A stretch of 64,000 bases of DNA. It comes from Thermoguttaceae bacterium (GTDB taxonomy: Bacteria > Planctomycetota > Planctomycetia > Pirellulales > Thermoguttaceae). Position numbers and translations under genes: made by a program. A model generated the notes under the pieces. That model was not told where the DNA came from and did not search any database. It was given only the letters and a program-made list of their open reading frames with translations. Each line of letters begins with the position of its first letter. Positions within the stretch are counted from its first letter, which is position 1. The DNA lies in contig JAFSMO010000110.1 in NCBI GenBank assembly GCA_017447865.1, positions 1 to 64,000 of the forward strand, in the 5' to 3' direction. Shown in pieces: positions 25,419-33,239 of this stretch.

Positions 25419-26264
25419 TCAGCCCCAGACTTCCTTTTTCAGGGACTCGATCAGATCCATCGCCTGGGAGATCTCGGCCTTCTGGCGTTCAGGCTCGGCT
25501 GGAATTTCACGCTCGATCGTGAGCGGGCCTTCGTAGCCGATTTCCTTCAGAGTTTCGAGGAAGGCTTTCGCGTTCACGTCGCCAGTGCCGAAGGGAACCT
25601 CGCAGCCCCAAGTGTCGCCCGGTTTGTCGGACCATTTCGCGTCCTTGCAGTGGCAGCTGCGCACGTATTTCCCGAGCTTTTTCAGGGCCGGGATCGGTTC
25701 GCCGGAGCCGTACAGGATCATGTTGGCCGGGTCGAAATTGATGAAAATATTGTCGCGCCCGACGTCCTGGAGGAACTGAAGCAGACCGTCCGCTTTTTCC
25801 TGACCGGTTTCCAGGTGGAACGCCTGGCCCTGGGCTTTCAGGTAGTCGGCCAGCTCGGCGAGCGTCGCGACCAGGTCACGGTAGTCGTCCGAGTCGGTTT
25901 CGTGCGGGATGAACCCGATGTGGATCCCGATCCGGTCGCAGCCGAGGACTTTGGCGAAGTCAGCGATCTCGCGGATCTCCTGCTTGCGTTCGGCCCGAAG
26001 ATCCGGCGGGACTAGCCCGATCGTTTCGCGGGTCGTCTGGATGGTGGAGTAACTTTCGCCTTTGAAATCACAGAACACGACCGTGATTTTCACGCCGATC
26101 TCATTCAGTTTCTCGATGAACTTCTTCGCGTTTTCTTCCGTCCGCATTTCCTTGTGCGGGCAGCAGAGCTGGACCGTGTGGATCCCCAGCTCCTTCACGA
26201 CTTCCAGACGCACGCCAAGCCCTGCGCCAATGCTTGCGAAAACACCAATCGGGTACTTATCCAT
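25419..26264 (-). CDS. Sugar phosphate isomerase/epimerase-like TIM-barrel protein
   Basis: A 281-residue xylose-isomerase-like TIM barrel, cytosolic. Visible family features are the N-terminal IGVFASIGAGLGVRLEVVKELG, GIHTVQLCCPHKE, RIGIHIGFIP, FHLETGQEKADGLLQF (Glu metal ligand), FINFDPANMILYGSG (Asp), VRSCHCKDAKWSD (His-x-Lys-Asp) and LTIEREIP (Glu). The substrate is unknown; related proteins isomerise or epimerise keto sugars in myo-inositol-like pathways. It has AAGGA seven bases before the ATG and its own near-consensus promoter 120-145 bases upstream. The next gene downstream, the RtcR-like protein, is separated by heptad element 2. Confidence 0.85.
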   Translation of the reverse strand: MDKYPIGVFASIGAGLGVRLEVVKELGIHTVQLCCPHKEMRTEENAKKFIEKLNEIGVKITVVFCDFKGESYSTIQTTRETIGLVPPDLRAERKQEIREIADFAKVLGCDRIGIHIGFIPHETDSDDYRDLVATLAELADYLKAQGQAFHLETGQEKADGLLQFLQDVGRDNIFINFDPANMILYGSGEPIPALKKLGKYVRSCHCKDAKWSDKPGDTWGCEVPFGTGDVNAKAFLETLKEIGYEGPLTIEREIPAEPERQKAEISQAMDLIESLKKEVWG

Positions 26265-26296
26265 GGTTGATTCCTTTGTTAATGAAGGTGGAAAAA

Positions 26297-26331
26297 ATTA
26301 TGAATTATGAATGATGAATTATGAATTTGGG
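26297..26331. repeat. Single heptad arm (element 3)
   Basis: AATTATG, AATTATG, AATGATG, AATTATG, AATTTGG followed by a run of G. It lies in the 5' leader of the TIM-barrel gene between its promoter and its start codon. Confidence 0.75.
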
Positions 26332-26380
26332 GGGGGGATGGTTTGGCCTGAAGGTGGCCGTCACCGTACCCGTTTCAACT

Positions 26381-26408
26381 ATTCTAACATTAATGAATTT
26401 TGTGTCAA
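26381..26408 (-). promoter_or_regulatory. Sigma-70 promoter of the TIM-barrel gene at 25419-26264
   Basis: Minus strand TTGACA (26408-26403), 16 bases, TAGAAT (26386-26381). The -35 box begins only 9 bases after the stop of the upstream gene. Confidence 0.75.
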
Positions 26409-26416
26409 TACGGGGG

Positions 26417-28345
26417 TCAAAGCGAAAGCAGGAACTCGACCAGGTCCGCCTTTTCCTGTTCCGTGAGCTTTTCGAAATTCCCGTCCGTTTCGCCGTGGCG
26501 GCCAACCCAGAGGAGTTCCTCGAGCGTCGTGTACCGGCCGTCATGCAGGTACGGGGCCGTGCGGTACGTCTCGATGAGCGTCGGCGTGTCGAACATTCCG
26601 TCGAAATCCACGTCGTTCTGCGTCCCCACGTCGTGCATTTTCATGTCGGTGTAAAACTCGCCGTGATGGCACGCGGAGCAGCCGGTTTTCGGGCCGAAAA
26701 AGAGCCGCTTGCCCCGTTTGGCCGCGTCGGTCAGAGTCCCGTCCGGGTTCAGCGCGATGCCGGGGATCGGGCGCAGGGATTTTAAATACTCGTCCACGTC
26801 GCAATATTCCGGCTCGGTCATCCGTTTGAAATGAATGTGGACGAAACCCGCCCGGGTCGCCGCTTCGCCGGTCGCACGGACGCCCGTGATCATGTTCGGC
26901 GGGGTCACGTGCGCGTACAGCATGCTCTTCGTATTTTTCGGGTTTTCCACGCCGTCGTTCAGCAGATCCCAGTTGAAACCATCGACGCGGGCGTCCGGGT
27001 GGCACGTCACGCACGAGTGCCAGTGGTCCAGAGCGCGTTCGCCATCGTAAAAGTCCTTCATCCCGCGGCGTTTTGCGTCCAGCACAGGCGGTTTCTCGCC
27101 AAGGGGAAGAATTTCCGGCTCGGTCCCCGTGAGACTACGCGCCATTTGCCAGCGGATCCCGGTCTGGGAGACCTGAATTCTGTCCGGGTCGTTGATGCGT
27201 GGGAAAACGGCCAGATTTTCGCTGAAATAACCCGCTGTGACGGTCAGGTTTTCGCTCATCGCCAGCGCGTGGATCCCCGAAAGTTCCGGCATTTTGACCC
27301 GCGTGATGGTCGGCGTGAAGGAACCCACCCCGAAGAAAAAGACGTACTGCGGGTTGATGTGATTCATGTCGCGGTACATCCGCTCGATGAGCTCCTCCGT
27401 ACTGACGAAGCCGATCTCACGATTCCCGCCGATGGCGATCGCGAGGAGTTTTCCGTCCGGGGAGACGCGAATGCTCCACGGGTTCGTCAGGCCCTGTTCA
27501 TAAGTGTCGATCAGGTACGTGCAGGTCCCGTTCCGGTCACGGTCGTAGATCGTGAAACCGTTGCGGTTGGTCCAGCCGCCGAAAAGTTGGGTCGTGATTG
27601 TGCGGTGATTCCCGTGCGTGTGCACCATGAAAACGTACTTCCCGTCGGGCGTGACCGTAATGTCGCGCAGGTTGACGCAGCCGTCGGGGAGCTGGTGGTT
27701 CCGGACGGTTTCCGTCTCGAGGTCCAGAATGCTGAAGGCGCACGAAACGGTGGAGCCGTTGGACGGGACGAGTGGAAGGTGGTTTGCGATGTAGATCTCC
27801 GTTTCGTCGGGCGAGACGCACATCGAGATCGGCTCGCGGACGACCGGCAGCCGCGTCTTGACCCCCTGCTCCCAGGGGATCTCCGCCTTTTCCCGATTGG
27901 TTTTTTGATTCAGGTCGAAAAGAAGCACGTCGCCGTGAAACCGGCGGCCGACGCACAGCAGGCCCCGCTTTTCAGCGCAGGCCACGCCCCACGGAGAGTG
28001 GATCCCGGTCCAGCGGCGCGTGATCGTGAGGGTCGGGAGGTCGATTTCCAGCACTTCGCCGTTCAGGTCGCCGCACGTCACAAAGAGGCGCTTCCCGCAG
28101 AGGCTCAGCCGGTTTGGAGTCTTCTCAAGAGGAATGGAGCACGTGACTTTCTTTTCCGCGAGCGAGTAAAAATCGAGCCGACTCACGTCCCGTTCCAGAA
28201 TGCACAGTTCGTCGCCGGAAACGAAAACCATTTCTTCCGGGCCGAGGTAATCGCCGCCAGAGCAGACTGCCGCGGTGAAAAGCAGGCAAACCACCAGAAA
28301 CACGCAACGTTTAGACTCTTGAAAAAATTTTGGACTCATTCCCAT
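26417..28345 (-). CDS. Exported YVTN-type propeller fused to a dihaem cytochrome c domain
   Basis: A 642-residue exported protein (signal segment CVFLVVCLLFTAAVCSG). Residues about 35-400 form a seven-bladed YVTN/lactonase-like propeller (LFVTCGDLNGEVLEIDLP, YIANHLPLVPSNGS, VSPDGKLLAIAIGG). The C-terminal part has two haem-binding motifs, CVTCH at about 443 and CSACH at about 555, in the order seen in bacterial cytochrome c peroxidase/MauG relatives, with LHDGRYTTLEELLW near the end. A redox role in the periplasm, possibly oxidising a substrate bound by the propeller, is likely by family; the reaction is unknown. Start at 28345 with GGAG four bases upstream; 28339 is an alternative. Confidence 0.75.
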   Translation of the reverse strand: MGMSPKFFQESKRCVFLVVCLLFTAAVCSGGDYLGPEEMVFVSGDELCILERDVSRLDFYSLAEKKVTCSIPLEKTPNRLSLCGKRLFVTCGDLNGEVLEIDLPTLTITRRWTGIHSPWGVACAEKRGLLCVGRRFHGDVLLFDLNQKTNREKAEIPWEQGVKTRLPVVREPISMCVSPDETEIYIANHLPLVPSNGSTVSCAFSILDLETETVRNHQLPDGCVNLRDITVTPDGKYVFMVHTHGNHRTITTQLFGGWTNRNGFTIYDRDRNGTCTYLIDTYEQGLTNPWSIRVSPDGKLLAIAIGGNREIGFVSTEELIERMYRDMNHINPQYVFFFGVGSFTPTITRVKMPELSGIHALAMSENLTVTAGYFSENLAVFPRINDPDRIQVSQTGIRWQMARSLTGTEPEILPLGEKPPVLDAKRRGMKDFYDGERALDHWHSCVTCHPDARVDGFNWDLLNDGVENPKNTKSMLYAHVTPPNMITGVRATGEAATRAGFVHIHFKRMTEPEYCDVDEYLKSLRPIPGIALNPDGTLTDAAKRGKRLFFGPKTGCSACHHGEFYTDMKMHDVGTQNDVDFDGMFDTPTLIETYRTAPYLHDGRYTTLEELLWVGRHGETDGNFEKLTEQEKADLVEFLLSL

Positions 28346-28381
28346 TCGACTCCGATCCTCGCTTAACTCCCGGAAAACCTT

Positions 28382-28410
28382 ATTCTACCACATTCCCCCG
28401 CGGAGAGAAA
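28382..28410 (-). promoter_or_regulatory. Weak promoter of the propeller-cytochrome gene
   Basis: Minus strand TAGAAT at 28387-28382 with TTTCTC 17 bases upstream (28410-28405). Only the -10 box is good, about 36 bases before the start codon. Confidence 0.4.
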
Positions 28411-28426
28411 GGGGGACCCCAAAAAA

Positions 28427-28540
28427 AGTGTGGAGTGTTGAGAGTGGAGTGTGGAGTTGGAAAAGCCTTCGGCTTTTTATGGGTTGAAGTCTTTCTGAAG
28501 CCAACGTTACGCGAAGCGCCAACTCCACACACATTCCCCC
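28427..28540. repeat. Heptad element 7 with internal hairpin
   Basis: Left arm units AGTGTGG, AGTGTTG, AGAGTGG, AGTGTGG, AGTTGG; the right side carries CCAACTCCACACACATTCC. Between them are a strong AAAAGCC-TTC-GGCTTTTT hairpin (28460-28477) and the segment GGTTGAAGTCTTTCTG...ACGTTACGCG, shared with the elements at 44821 and 45903. It separates two divergent genes. Confidence 0.75.
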
Positions 28541-28547
28541 CTCCCGC

Positions 28548-28576
28548 TTGACAGAATGGGGGGGATTTTCTATAAT
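28548..28576 (+). promoter_or_regulatory. Consensus sigma-70 promoter of the oxidoreductase gene
   Basis: TTGACA at 28548-28553, exactly 17 bases, TATAAT at 28571-28576: a perfect consensus pair, 47 bases before the ATG at 28624. Confidence 0.9.
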
Positions 28577-28623
28577 GGGAGGAAAAGCGTTTTTCCCTCT
28601 TGATCATTCGAAAGGAGTTTACC

Positions 28624-29844
28624 ATGCTTACCCGCCGCAATTTCTTGGCCGCTTCCACTGCCGCAGGAGTTTTCTCATTCACCGGGCTGAACGCTCACGC
28701 GCAGAATCCCCCCACGCCCCAAATCGCCGGTTTTGACGAGACCAAAACGACGTTCGACGAAACGAAACCGTGGGAAAAGTACACGGACCGTAAAGTCCGC
28801 GTCGCCCTGGTCGGTTACGGCGTCTGCCAGTTTTCCGTCCAGTTCAGCCTCCAGAGCCACCCGAACGCGGAGGTCGTGGCGGTGAGCGACCTGGTCCCGG
28901 AACGCTGCGACCAGCTTTCGCAAGTGGCCCGGTGCGAGAAGAAGTACCCGTCGCTGGCGGAGCTTCTGAAAGACGATTCGGTCGAGGCGGTTTTCCTGGC
29001 GACCGACGCCCCGTCGCACGCCCAGCAGGCGATCCAGTGCCTCAAGGCCGGGAAACACGTCGCGTCGGCAGTCCCCGCTTTCATGGGGAACCTGGACGAC
29101 GCGTACGAGCTTTACGAAACGGTGAAGGCCCATCCTGAGCTGGTCTATACGATGTTTGAAACGACGGCGTACCGCGATTCCTGCTACGCCATGCGCCAGC
29201 TGTACCGGGCCGGCGCGCTGGGGAAACTCCTCTACACGGAGGGCGAGTACTACCACTACGGCGTCGGTTCGATCGCGTCCTGGAACGGCTGGCGCGACGG
29301 GCTTCCGCCGCAGTTCTACCCCACCCACTCGAACGGGTTCTACGTCTGCGTGACGGGCGGCTCGTTCACCGAGGTCTGCTGCATGGGCGGGCCGTCGATC
29401 CAGGAACGCTACCAGATCGGCGCGAACCGGTACAATAATCCGTTCGGGACGGAAAACGCGATCTTCCGCACGTCGGAGGGCGGCTCGGCGCGGATGGTCG
29501 TCAGTTGGGACTCGCTGGGCATTTACGGCGAAATGGGGCGCTGCCGCGGTCAGCTCGGCGGCTACTACGACCGCTATGAGGGGACGCCCGAGGGGAAAGA
29601 GATCGCCCAGAACGTGAACATTCTGAAGCCGGCCCTTCCGCCGGGAGTGGAGCCGGGAGGCCACGGCGGCTCGCACGGCTACCTCGGGAACGATTTCATC
29701 GACTCCATCCTCCGCAAGCGTCTGCCGCTGGTGGACATTCAAATGGCGTTGAACCTCACCGTTCCGGGCTACTTCGCGCACCAGTCCGCCCTGAAAGACG
29801 GCGAGCTGATGAAGATTCCGCAGTTCGACCCGATCCAGAAGTAA
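28624..29844 (+). CDS. Tat-exported Gfo/Idh/MocA family oxidoreductase
   Basis: A 406-residue NAD(P)-dependent oxidoreductase-type protein. It begins with a twin-arginine signal (LTRRNFLAASTAAGVFSF). The Rossmann domain shows VRVALVGYGVCQFSVQF, AVSDLVPERCDQL, SVEAVFLATDAPSHAQQA and GKHVASAVPAFMGN; the EK(P) lysine motif typical of the family is replaced here by SAVPA, which may matter for catalysis. The C-terminal domain has the usual open beta sheet (LYTEGEYYHYG, MNLTVPGYFAHQSALKDG-like end). Members oxidise sugars or their derivatives in the periplasm of Planctomycetota. AAGGAG seven bases before ATG and a consensus promoter support the start. Confidence 0.85.
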   Translation: MLTRRNFLAASTAAGVFSFTGLNAHAQNPPTPQIAGFDETKTTFDETKPWEKYTDRKVRVALVGYGVCQFSVQFSLQSHPNAEVVAVSDLVPERCDQLSQVARCEKKYPSLAELLKDDSVEAVFLATDAPSHAQQAIQCLKAGKHVASAVPAFMGNLDDAYELYETVKAHPELVYTMFETTAYRDSCYAMRQLYRAGALGKLLYTEGEYYHYGVGSIASWNGWRDGLPPQFYPTHSNGFYVCVTGGSFTEVCCMGGPSIQERYQIGANRYNNPFGTENAIFRTSEGGSARMVVSWDSLGIYGEMGRCRGQLGGYYDRYEGTPEGKEIAQNVNILKPALPPGVEPGGHGGSHGYLGNDFIDSILRKRLPLVDIQMALNLTVPGYFAHQSALKDGELMKIPQFDPIQK

Positions 29845-29899
29845 AAGAAAGTTAACAAATCAAAAGGTTCCGATGAAAAGGAGCCAACCCGAGCAGATG

Positions 29900-29929
29900 A
29901 GGGCGGGAATCGAACCGGTTTTCCGCCCT
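29900..29929 (+). terminator. Probable terminator of the oxidoreductase gene
   Basis: AGGGCGGGAA pairs with TTTCCGCCCT (one G-T pair) around a 10-base loop, 55 bases after the stop codon. The following bases are T/G-rich (TTGGGTTTGGG), not a pure T run, so strength is uncertain. Part of it resembles a tRNA T loop but no tRNA fold exists. The rest of 29845-30167 holds only the next promoter. Confidence 0.5.
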
Positions 29930-30071
29930 TTGGGTTTGGGCTTCCGATTTGGCTTTAATCTGTTATCTTGTGCATTTTGTTATTATGCTAAAATGGAAAA
30001 TTTCTCTGGATTTCATTTTGAGAAAATTTCGTAAAATTCGTGTAAATCTTTGTGGTTTTGGCTTTTTCCTC

Positions 30072-30099
30072 TTTACAGAAAAATTAATTCCTCTATAAT
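30072..30099 (+). promoter_or_regulatory. Sigma-70 promoter of the acyl-CoA ligase gene
   Basis: TTTACA at 30072-30077, 16 bases, TATAAT at 30094-30099, about 70 bases before the ATG at 30168. Confidence 0.75.
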
Positions 30100-30167
30100 A
30101 TAAAAGATGAGGAAATGGATTTTCCTCGCGTTTTGATATTAGCTCATCCCCCCGAACGGAATCGCCC

Positions 30168-32138
30168 ATGAGTCTGAACCTCGCCCTTGATTTTCATATA
30201 GCCGCCGAGAAGTACCGCGACCAGATCGCCATCGTTTATAATGGTCTGGAAATTACCTATGCGGAGCTTGCGAACTCGGTACGCTATTGGACGGTTCTTC
30301 TTTCACGTCTTGGAATCTCCCGCGGCGATACGGTTTGCATGGTGATGCCGAACATTCCGGAATTCACGATTGCGTATTTCGCCATTCTTCATTTGGGGGC
30401 GGTGGTCGTTCCGTGCAACACGCTTCTGACGAGCTGCGAGCTGGCATACCAGTTCGCCCACGCGGATTCCCGCTACGTTTTGACCTGCCCGAGCTGCATG
30501 GCGGCCTGCGTTGAAGCAATGCGCCAGGTCGACTCCTGCACGGGCGTGATCGTTCTTGGTTCCAAAGAAGCAGGTTTGCGCTACCTTCCCGAAAATTGCC
30601 GTGAGGACGGGATTTTTTGGGTCGAAGATGAAATTGCGCATTTGAAAGAACGGTTTCCTTTTTCGATGGAGACCCTCACCGTCACGGCCCAGCACGAACA
30701 CGCTGAACACTGGCTCAGCACGACGGACGACGGCTCCTGCGACGATTTATCCGCCTCGCCCTGGCCGACCGGTGTGCCTCTTGAAGACGCGTACTACCAG
30801 CCGATCGCCTCAACGATTCCCATTGGGACCCGCCCGAACTCGAGTGAATTCATGATGGGGGTTTTGCCCGGAGTACTGGAAAATATTCCCTTCGAAGATA
30901 CTTCATTCCCGGGCCATTTGCGTTCTAACGCTGATTTTGGCACCGCGTGGGAATCCGTGCCCTCGGCGGACGGCCGGCTTCTTACGACGTGGTGCCCTGC
31001 TCTGGCGCAGACCTCCCCGTCCGACCCGGCCATGATTTTGTACACGTCCGGTACGACCGGCTTTCCCAAAGGCGCGATTCTTTCCCATTTTAACCTTTAC
31101 TCAAACGCCCAGTTCGTTCGTGAGTGCATGACCGGCTACCAGCCCGGGAAGCGCACACTCGCGATTTTGCCTTTTTTCCATTCGTTCGGCCAGACGTTCA
31201 CGCAAAACGCCGCACTGTTTTCCGGCGCGACGGTCGTCATGGTTCCGCGTTTTGACCCGAAGCGGGTCCTTCAGACCATCGTCGAGCAAAAGGTCAACGT
31301 GGTCGCGGGGGTTCCGACCATGCTGATCCACCTGGCTCGGATGCAGGCGAAACTCGGTCTGGACGTGAGCTGCGTGGATCAGTTTATTTCGGGCGGCTCC
31401 TCGCTTTCGCTCACGGCTTACGAAGATCTCCATGCGGCGTTTCCTGACAGTGTGATCCTGGAAGGCTACGGTCTTTCCGAGACGAGCCCGCTGGCCACTG
31501 CAGTAACCCCCGCCATGGGGCCTCATCCCGGATCGATCGGTAAAGAAATCGCTGGCGTTCAGGTCCGAATCATGCGTCCGGACCACACGTTCGCGAAACC
31601 GGGAGAAATCGGCGAAATCGTCATCCGCGGCCACAACGTGATGAAAGGCTACCACAAAAATCAGCTCGCGACCGAACAGGTTTTCGTGAACTCGTGGTTC
31701 CTCTCCGGCGATTTGGGGTACTGTGACGACGAGGGGTTCTTCTATCTCGTGGACCGCATCAAGGACATCATCATCCGCGCCGGGATGAATATTTACCCGC
31801 GTGAGATCGAAGAAGTGCTTCAGACGTACCCAGCCGTTCAAATGGCGGCGGTCGTGGGCGTTCCTCACCCCATTCACGGCGAGGACGTCATCGCTTACGT
31901 GACTCTGAATGACGGATTCAAAAACGTGGACGAGCTGGTTTTGAGCAAGTACTGCCGCACCCGGCTGGCTGCGTACAAATGCCCGCAAAAGATTTTGATT
32001 CAGGAAGAACTTCCCAAAGGACCGACGGGGAAAATCCTGAAGCGGGTCCTGCGCGAGCAATACCTGAAAAATCCGGAAAGCGGCCCAAACCTGAATGAGT
32101 CCGAAAACTTTGAAAACCCGGAAAATTCTTCAAATTGA
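30168..32138 (+). CDS. Acyl-CoA synthetase (AMP-forming) with an inserted segment
   Basis: A 656-residue cytosolic ligase of the ANL superfamily that activates fatty or aromatic acids to acyl-CoA through an acyl-adenylate. Motifs: ILYTSGTTGFPKGA (P-loop-like A3), LEGYGLSETSP (A5), FLSGDLGYCDDEGFFYLVD (A7), RIKDIIIRAGMNIYPREIEE (A8) and the C-terminal catalytic lysine block PKGPTGKILKR. Between the N-terminal lid region and A3, residues of about 165-280 are a poorly conserved, Ser/Thr/Asp-rich insertion (HWLSTTDDGSCDDLSASP) absent from typical 510-560-residue members. No neighbouring beta-oxidation genes are seen; substrate unknown. Genes downstream are a small lipoprotein and larB. Confidence 0.88.
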   Translation: MSLNLALDFHIAAEKYRDQIAIVYNGLEITYAELANSVRYWTVLLSRLGISRGDTVCMVMPNIPEFTIAYFAILHLGAVVVPCNTLLTSCELAYQFAHADSRYVLTCPSCMAACVEAMRQVDSCTGVIVLGSKEAGLRYLPENCREDGIFWVEDEIAHLKERFPFSMETLTVTAQHEHAEHWLSTTDDGSCDDLSASPWPTGVPLEDAYYQPIASTIPIGTRPNSSEFMMGVLPGVLENIPFEDTSFPGHLRSNADFGTAWESVPSADGRLLTTWCPALAQTSPSDPAMILYTSGTTGFPKGAILSHFNLYSNAQFVRECMTGYQPGKRTLAILPFFHSFGQTFTQNAALFSGATVVMVPRFDPKRVLQTIVEQKVNVVAGVPTMLIHLARMQAKLGLDVSCVDQFISGGSSLSLTAYEDLHAAFPDSVILEGYGLSETSPLATAVTPAMGPHPGSIGKEIAGVQVRIMRPDHTFAKPGEIGEIVIRGHNVMKGYHKNQLATEQVFVNSWFLSGDLGYCDDEGFFYLVDRIKDIIIRAGMNIYPREIEEVLQTYPAVQMAAVVGVPHPIHGEDVIAYVTLNDGFKNVDELVLSKYCRTRLAAYKCPQKILIQEELPKGPTGKILKRVLREQYLKNPESGPNLNESENFENPENSSN

Positions 32139-32140
32139 CC

Positions 32141-32169
32141 TTGCGCCTGTCGTGGATTTCGGTTAAAAT
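32141..32169 (+). promoter_or_regulatory. Promoter of the lipoprotein-larB unit
   Basis: TTGCGC at 32141-32146, 17 bases, TAAAAT at 32164-32169, 33 bases before the ATG at 32203. A TTGACC five bases further upstream would give too long a spacer. Confidence 0.55.
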
Positions 32170-32202
32170 CCTTTTACGGAAAACCAAAGAAAGGAAAATA
32201 CT

Positions 32203-32394
32203 ATGTGCGAATTACGTAAATGGCTCGTCCTGATCCTCACGGCTGCGTTTCTGGCTCCGGGAATCACCGGCTGCAAGGCCTTCCACAAACCAAAAGAGGA
32301 TGAAATCGGAAATCGGGCGCAGGTCATTCGCAAGAAAGACTCGGACCCCTCCACAATGTCCGGTTTTGTCGGCGGTGAACGTCCGACCTTCTGA
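32203..32394 (+). CDS. Small lipoprotein
   Basis: A 63-residue protein with a lipoprotein signal: basic start (CELRKW), hydrophobic core (LVLILTAAFLAPG) and lipobox GITGC, so Cys at about residue 25 is the acylation site. The mature part is about 39 polar residues (KAFHKPKEDEIGNRAQVIRK) ending GGERPTF. A good AAGGA RBS precedes the ATG. Function unknown. It is followed after 40 bases by larB and may share its promoter. Confidence 0.75.
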   Translation: MCELRKWLVLILTAAFLAPGITGCKAFHKPKEDEIGNRAQVIRKKDSDPSTMSGFVGGERPTF

Positions 32395-32434
32395 ATGAAA
32401 CTGGCTGAAAGCCTTCCTCAAGGAAAAATGCGTC

Positions 32435-33106
32435 ATGAACACTCAATCGACCGCGCGTCTTGAAACCGCAAGCATCGATCTGGCCCGCGCAAAACGTTGC
32501 GGCTTTCCGGAAGTCGTGTACGCTGAAGGGAAAACGACCGAAACCGTCGCGGCCATTTTGGAGCAGCAGCTTGCCGCGGGGATCCTGCCCTTTGCGACCC
32601 GTTTGCGTGACGACCAGATGGAGCCCCTGAAGGCGCGTTTTCCGGAAGGAATTCTGAATCCCGCCGCCCGGACGTTTCGTTTCCAACCGAAAAGGACCAA
32701 AGCGCGGCGCGGGAAAGTCGCCGTCGTGACCGCCGGGACCAGCGATCTGCCGGTCGCGGAAGAAGCCAAAGAAACGCTCCTCTGGATGGGCGTGGAACCC
32801 GTGATGATCCACGACGTTGGGGTCGCCGGACCGCATCGGCTTCAGGAACGGCTCGGCGATTTTGAGGGCTGCGCCGCCGCCATCGTCATCGCGGGCATGG
32901 AGGGCGCTCTGCCGAGCGTCGTGGGCGGTTACGTCGATTTCCCCGTCATCGCGGTTCCGACGAGCGTCGGCTACGGCGCGAATTTCGGCGGTCTTTCCGC
33001 TCTGCTCGGAATGCTGAACAGTTGCGCGTCCAACGTCGCCGTCGTGAACATCGACGCGGGATTCAAGGGCGGCTACCTGGCTGGAATGATTGCCGGCCGA
33101 AAATAA
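32435..33106 (+). CDS. larB: Pyridinium-3,5-biscarboxylic acid mononucleotide synthase (LarB)
   Basis: A 223-residue protein related to PurE. The family-defining segments are present: the short N-terminal RxxRCGFPEVVYAEGKT-type motif (RAKRCGFPEVVYAEGK), VAVVTAGTSDLPVAEEA, DVGVAGPHRLQ, VIAGMEGALPSVVGG, PVIAVPTSVGYGANFGG and NIDAGFKGGYLAG. LarB carboxylates and hydrolyses nicotinic acid adenine dinucleotide in the first step of the nickel-pincer cofactor used by lactate racemase and related LarA-like epimerases. larC, larE and larA are not in this window, so it is orphaned here; in some genomes these genes are scattered. Some larA-like enzymes epimerise sugar-derived hydroxy acids, which would fit the neighbourhood (inference). 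Confidence 0.9.
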   Translation: MNTQSTARLETASIDLARAKRCGFPEVVYAEGKTTETVAAILEQQLAAGILPFATRLRDDQMEPLKARFPEGILNPAARTFRFQPKRTKARRGKVAVVTAGTSDLPVAEEAKETLLWMGVEPVMIHDVGVAGPHRLQERLGDFEGCAAAIVIAGMEGALPSVVGGYVDFPVIAVPTSVGYGANFGGLSALLGMLNSCASNVAVVNIDAGFKGGYLAGMIAGRK

Positions 33107-33162
33107 AAAAAGAAACGTAAAATCTTTCTGGTGTATCATTAATTAATTGAAACGTTCCTTCG

Positions 33163-33197
33163 GACCTCTTTCCCGACTCTGACCCAAGAAAGAGGTC
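33163..33197. other. Leader hairpin between larB and the GH32 gene
   Basis: GACCTCTTTC and GAAAGAGGTC form a perfect 10-base stem around a 15-base loop, 43 bases before the GH32 start and 57 bases after larB. It is followed by a C/T-rich stretch rather than a T run, so terminator or leader regulation are both possible. Confidence 0.5.
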
Positions 33198-33239
33198 GTT
33201 CCTTCCACCCTTCCTCCCCCCGTTTTTAGGACTTTGCTC

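Noticed and set aside
29900..29929. tRNA-like T-loop sequence in GGCGGGAATCGAACCGG
   Set aside because: The stem arms needed for a tRNA T arm and acceptor do not pair; the same bases form a simple hairpin that fits a terminator.
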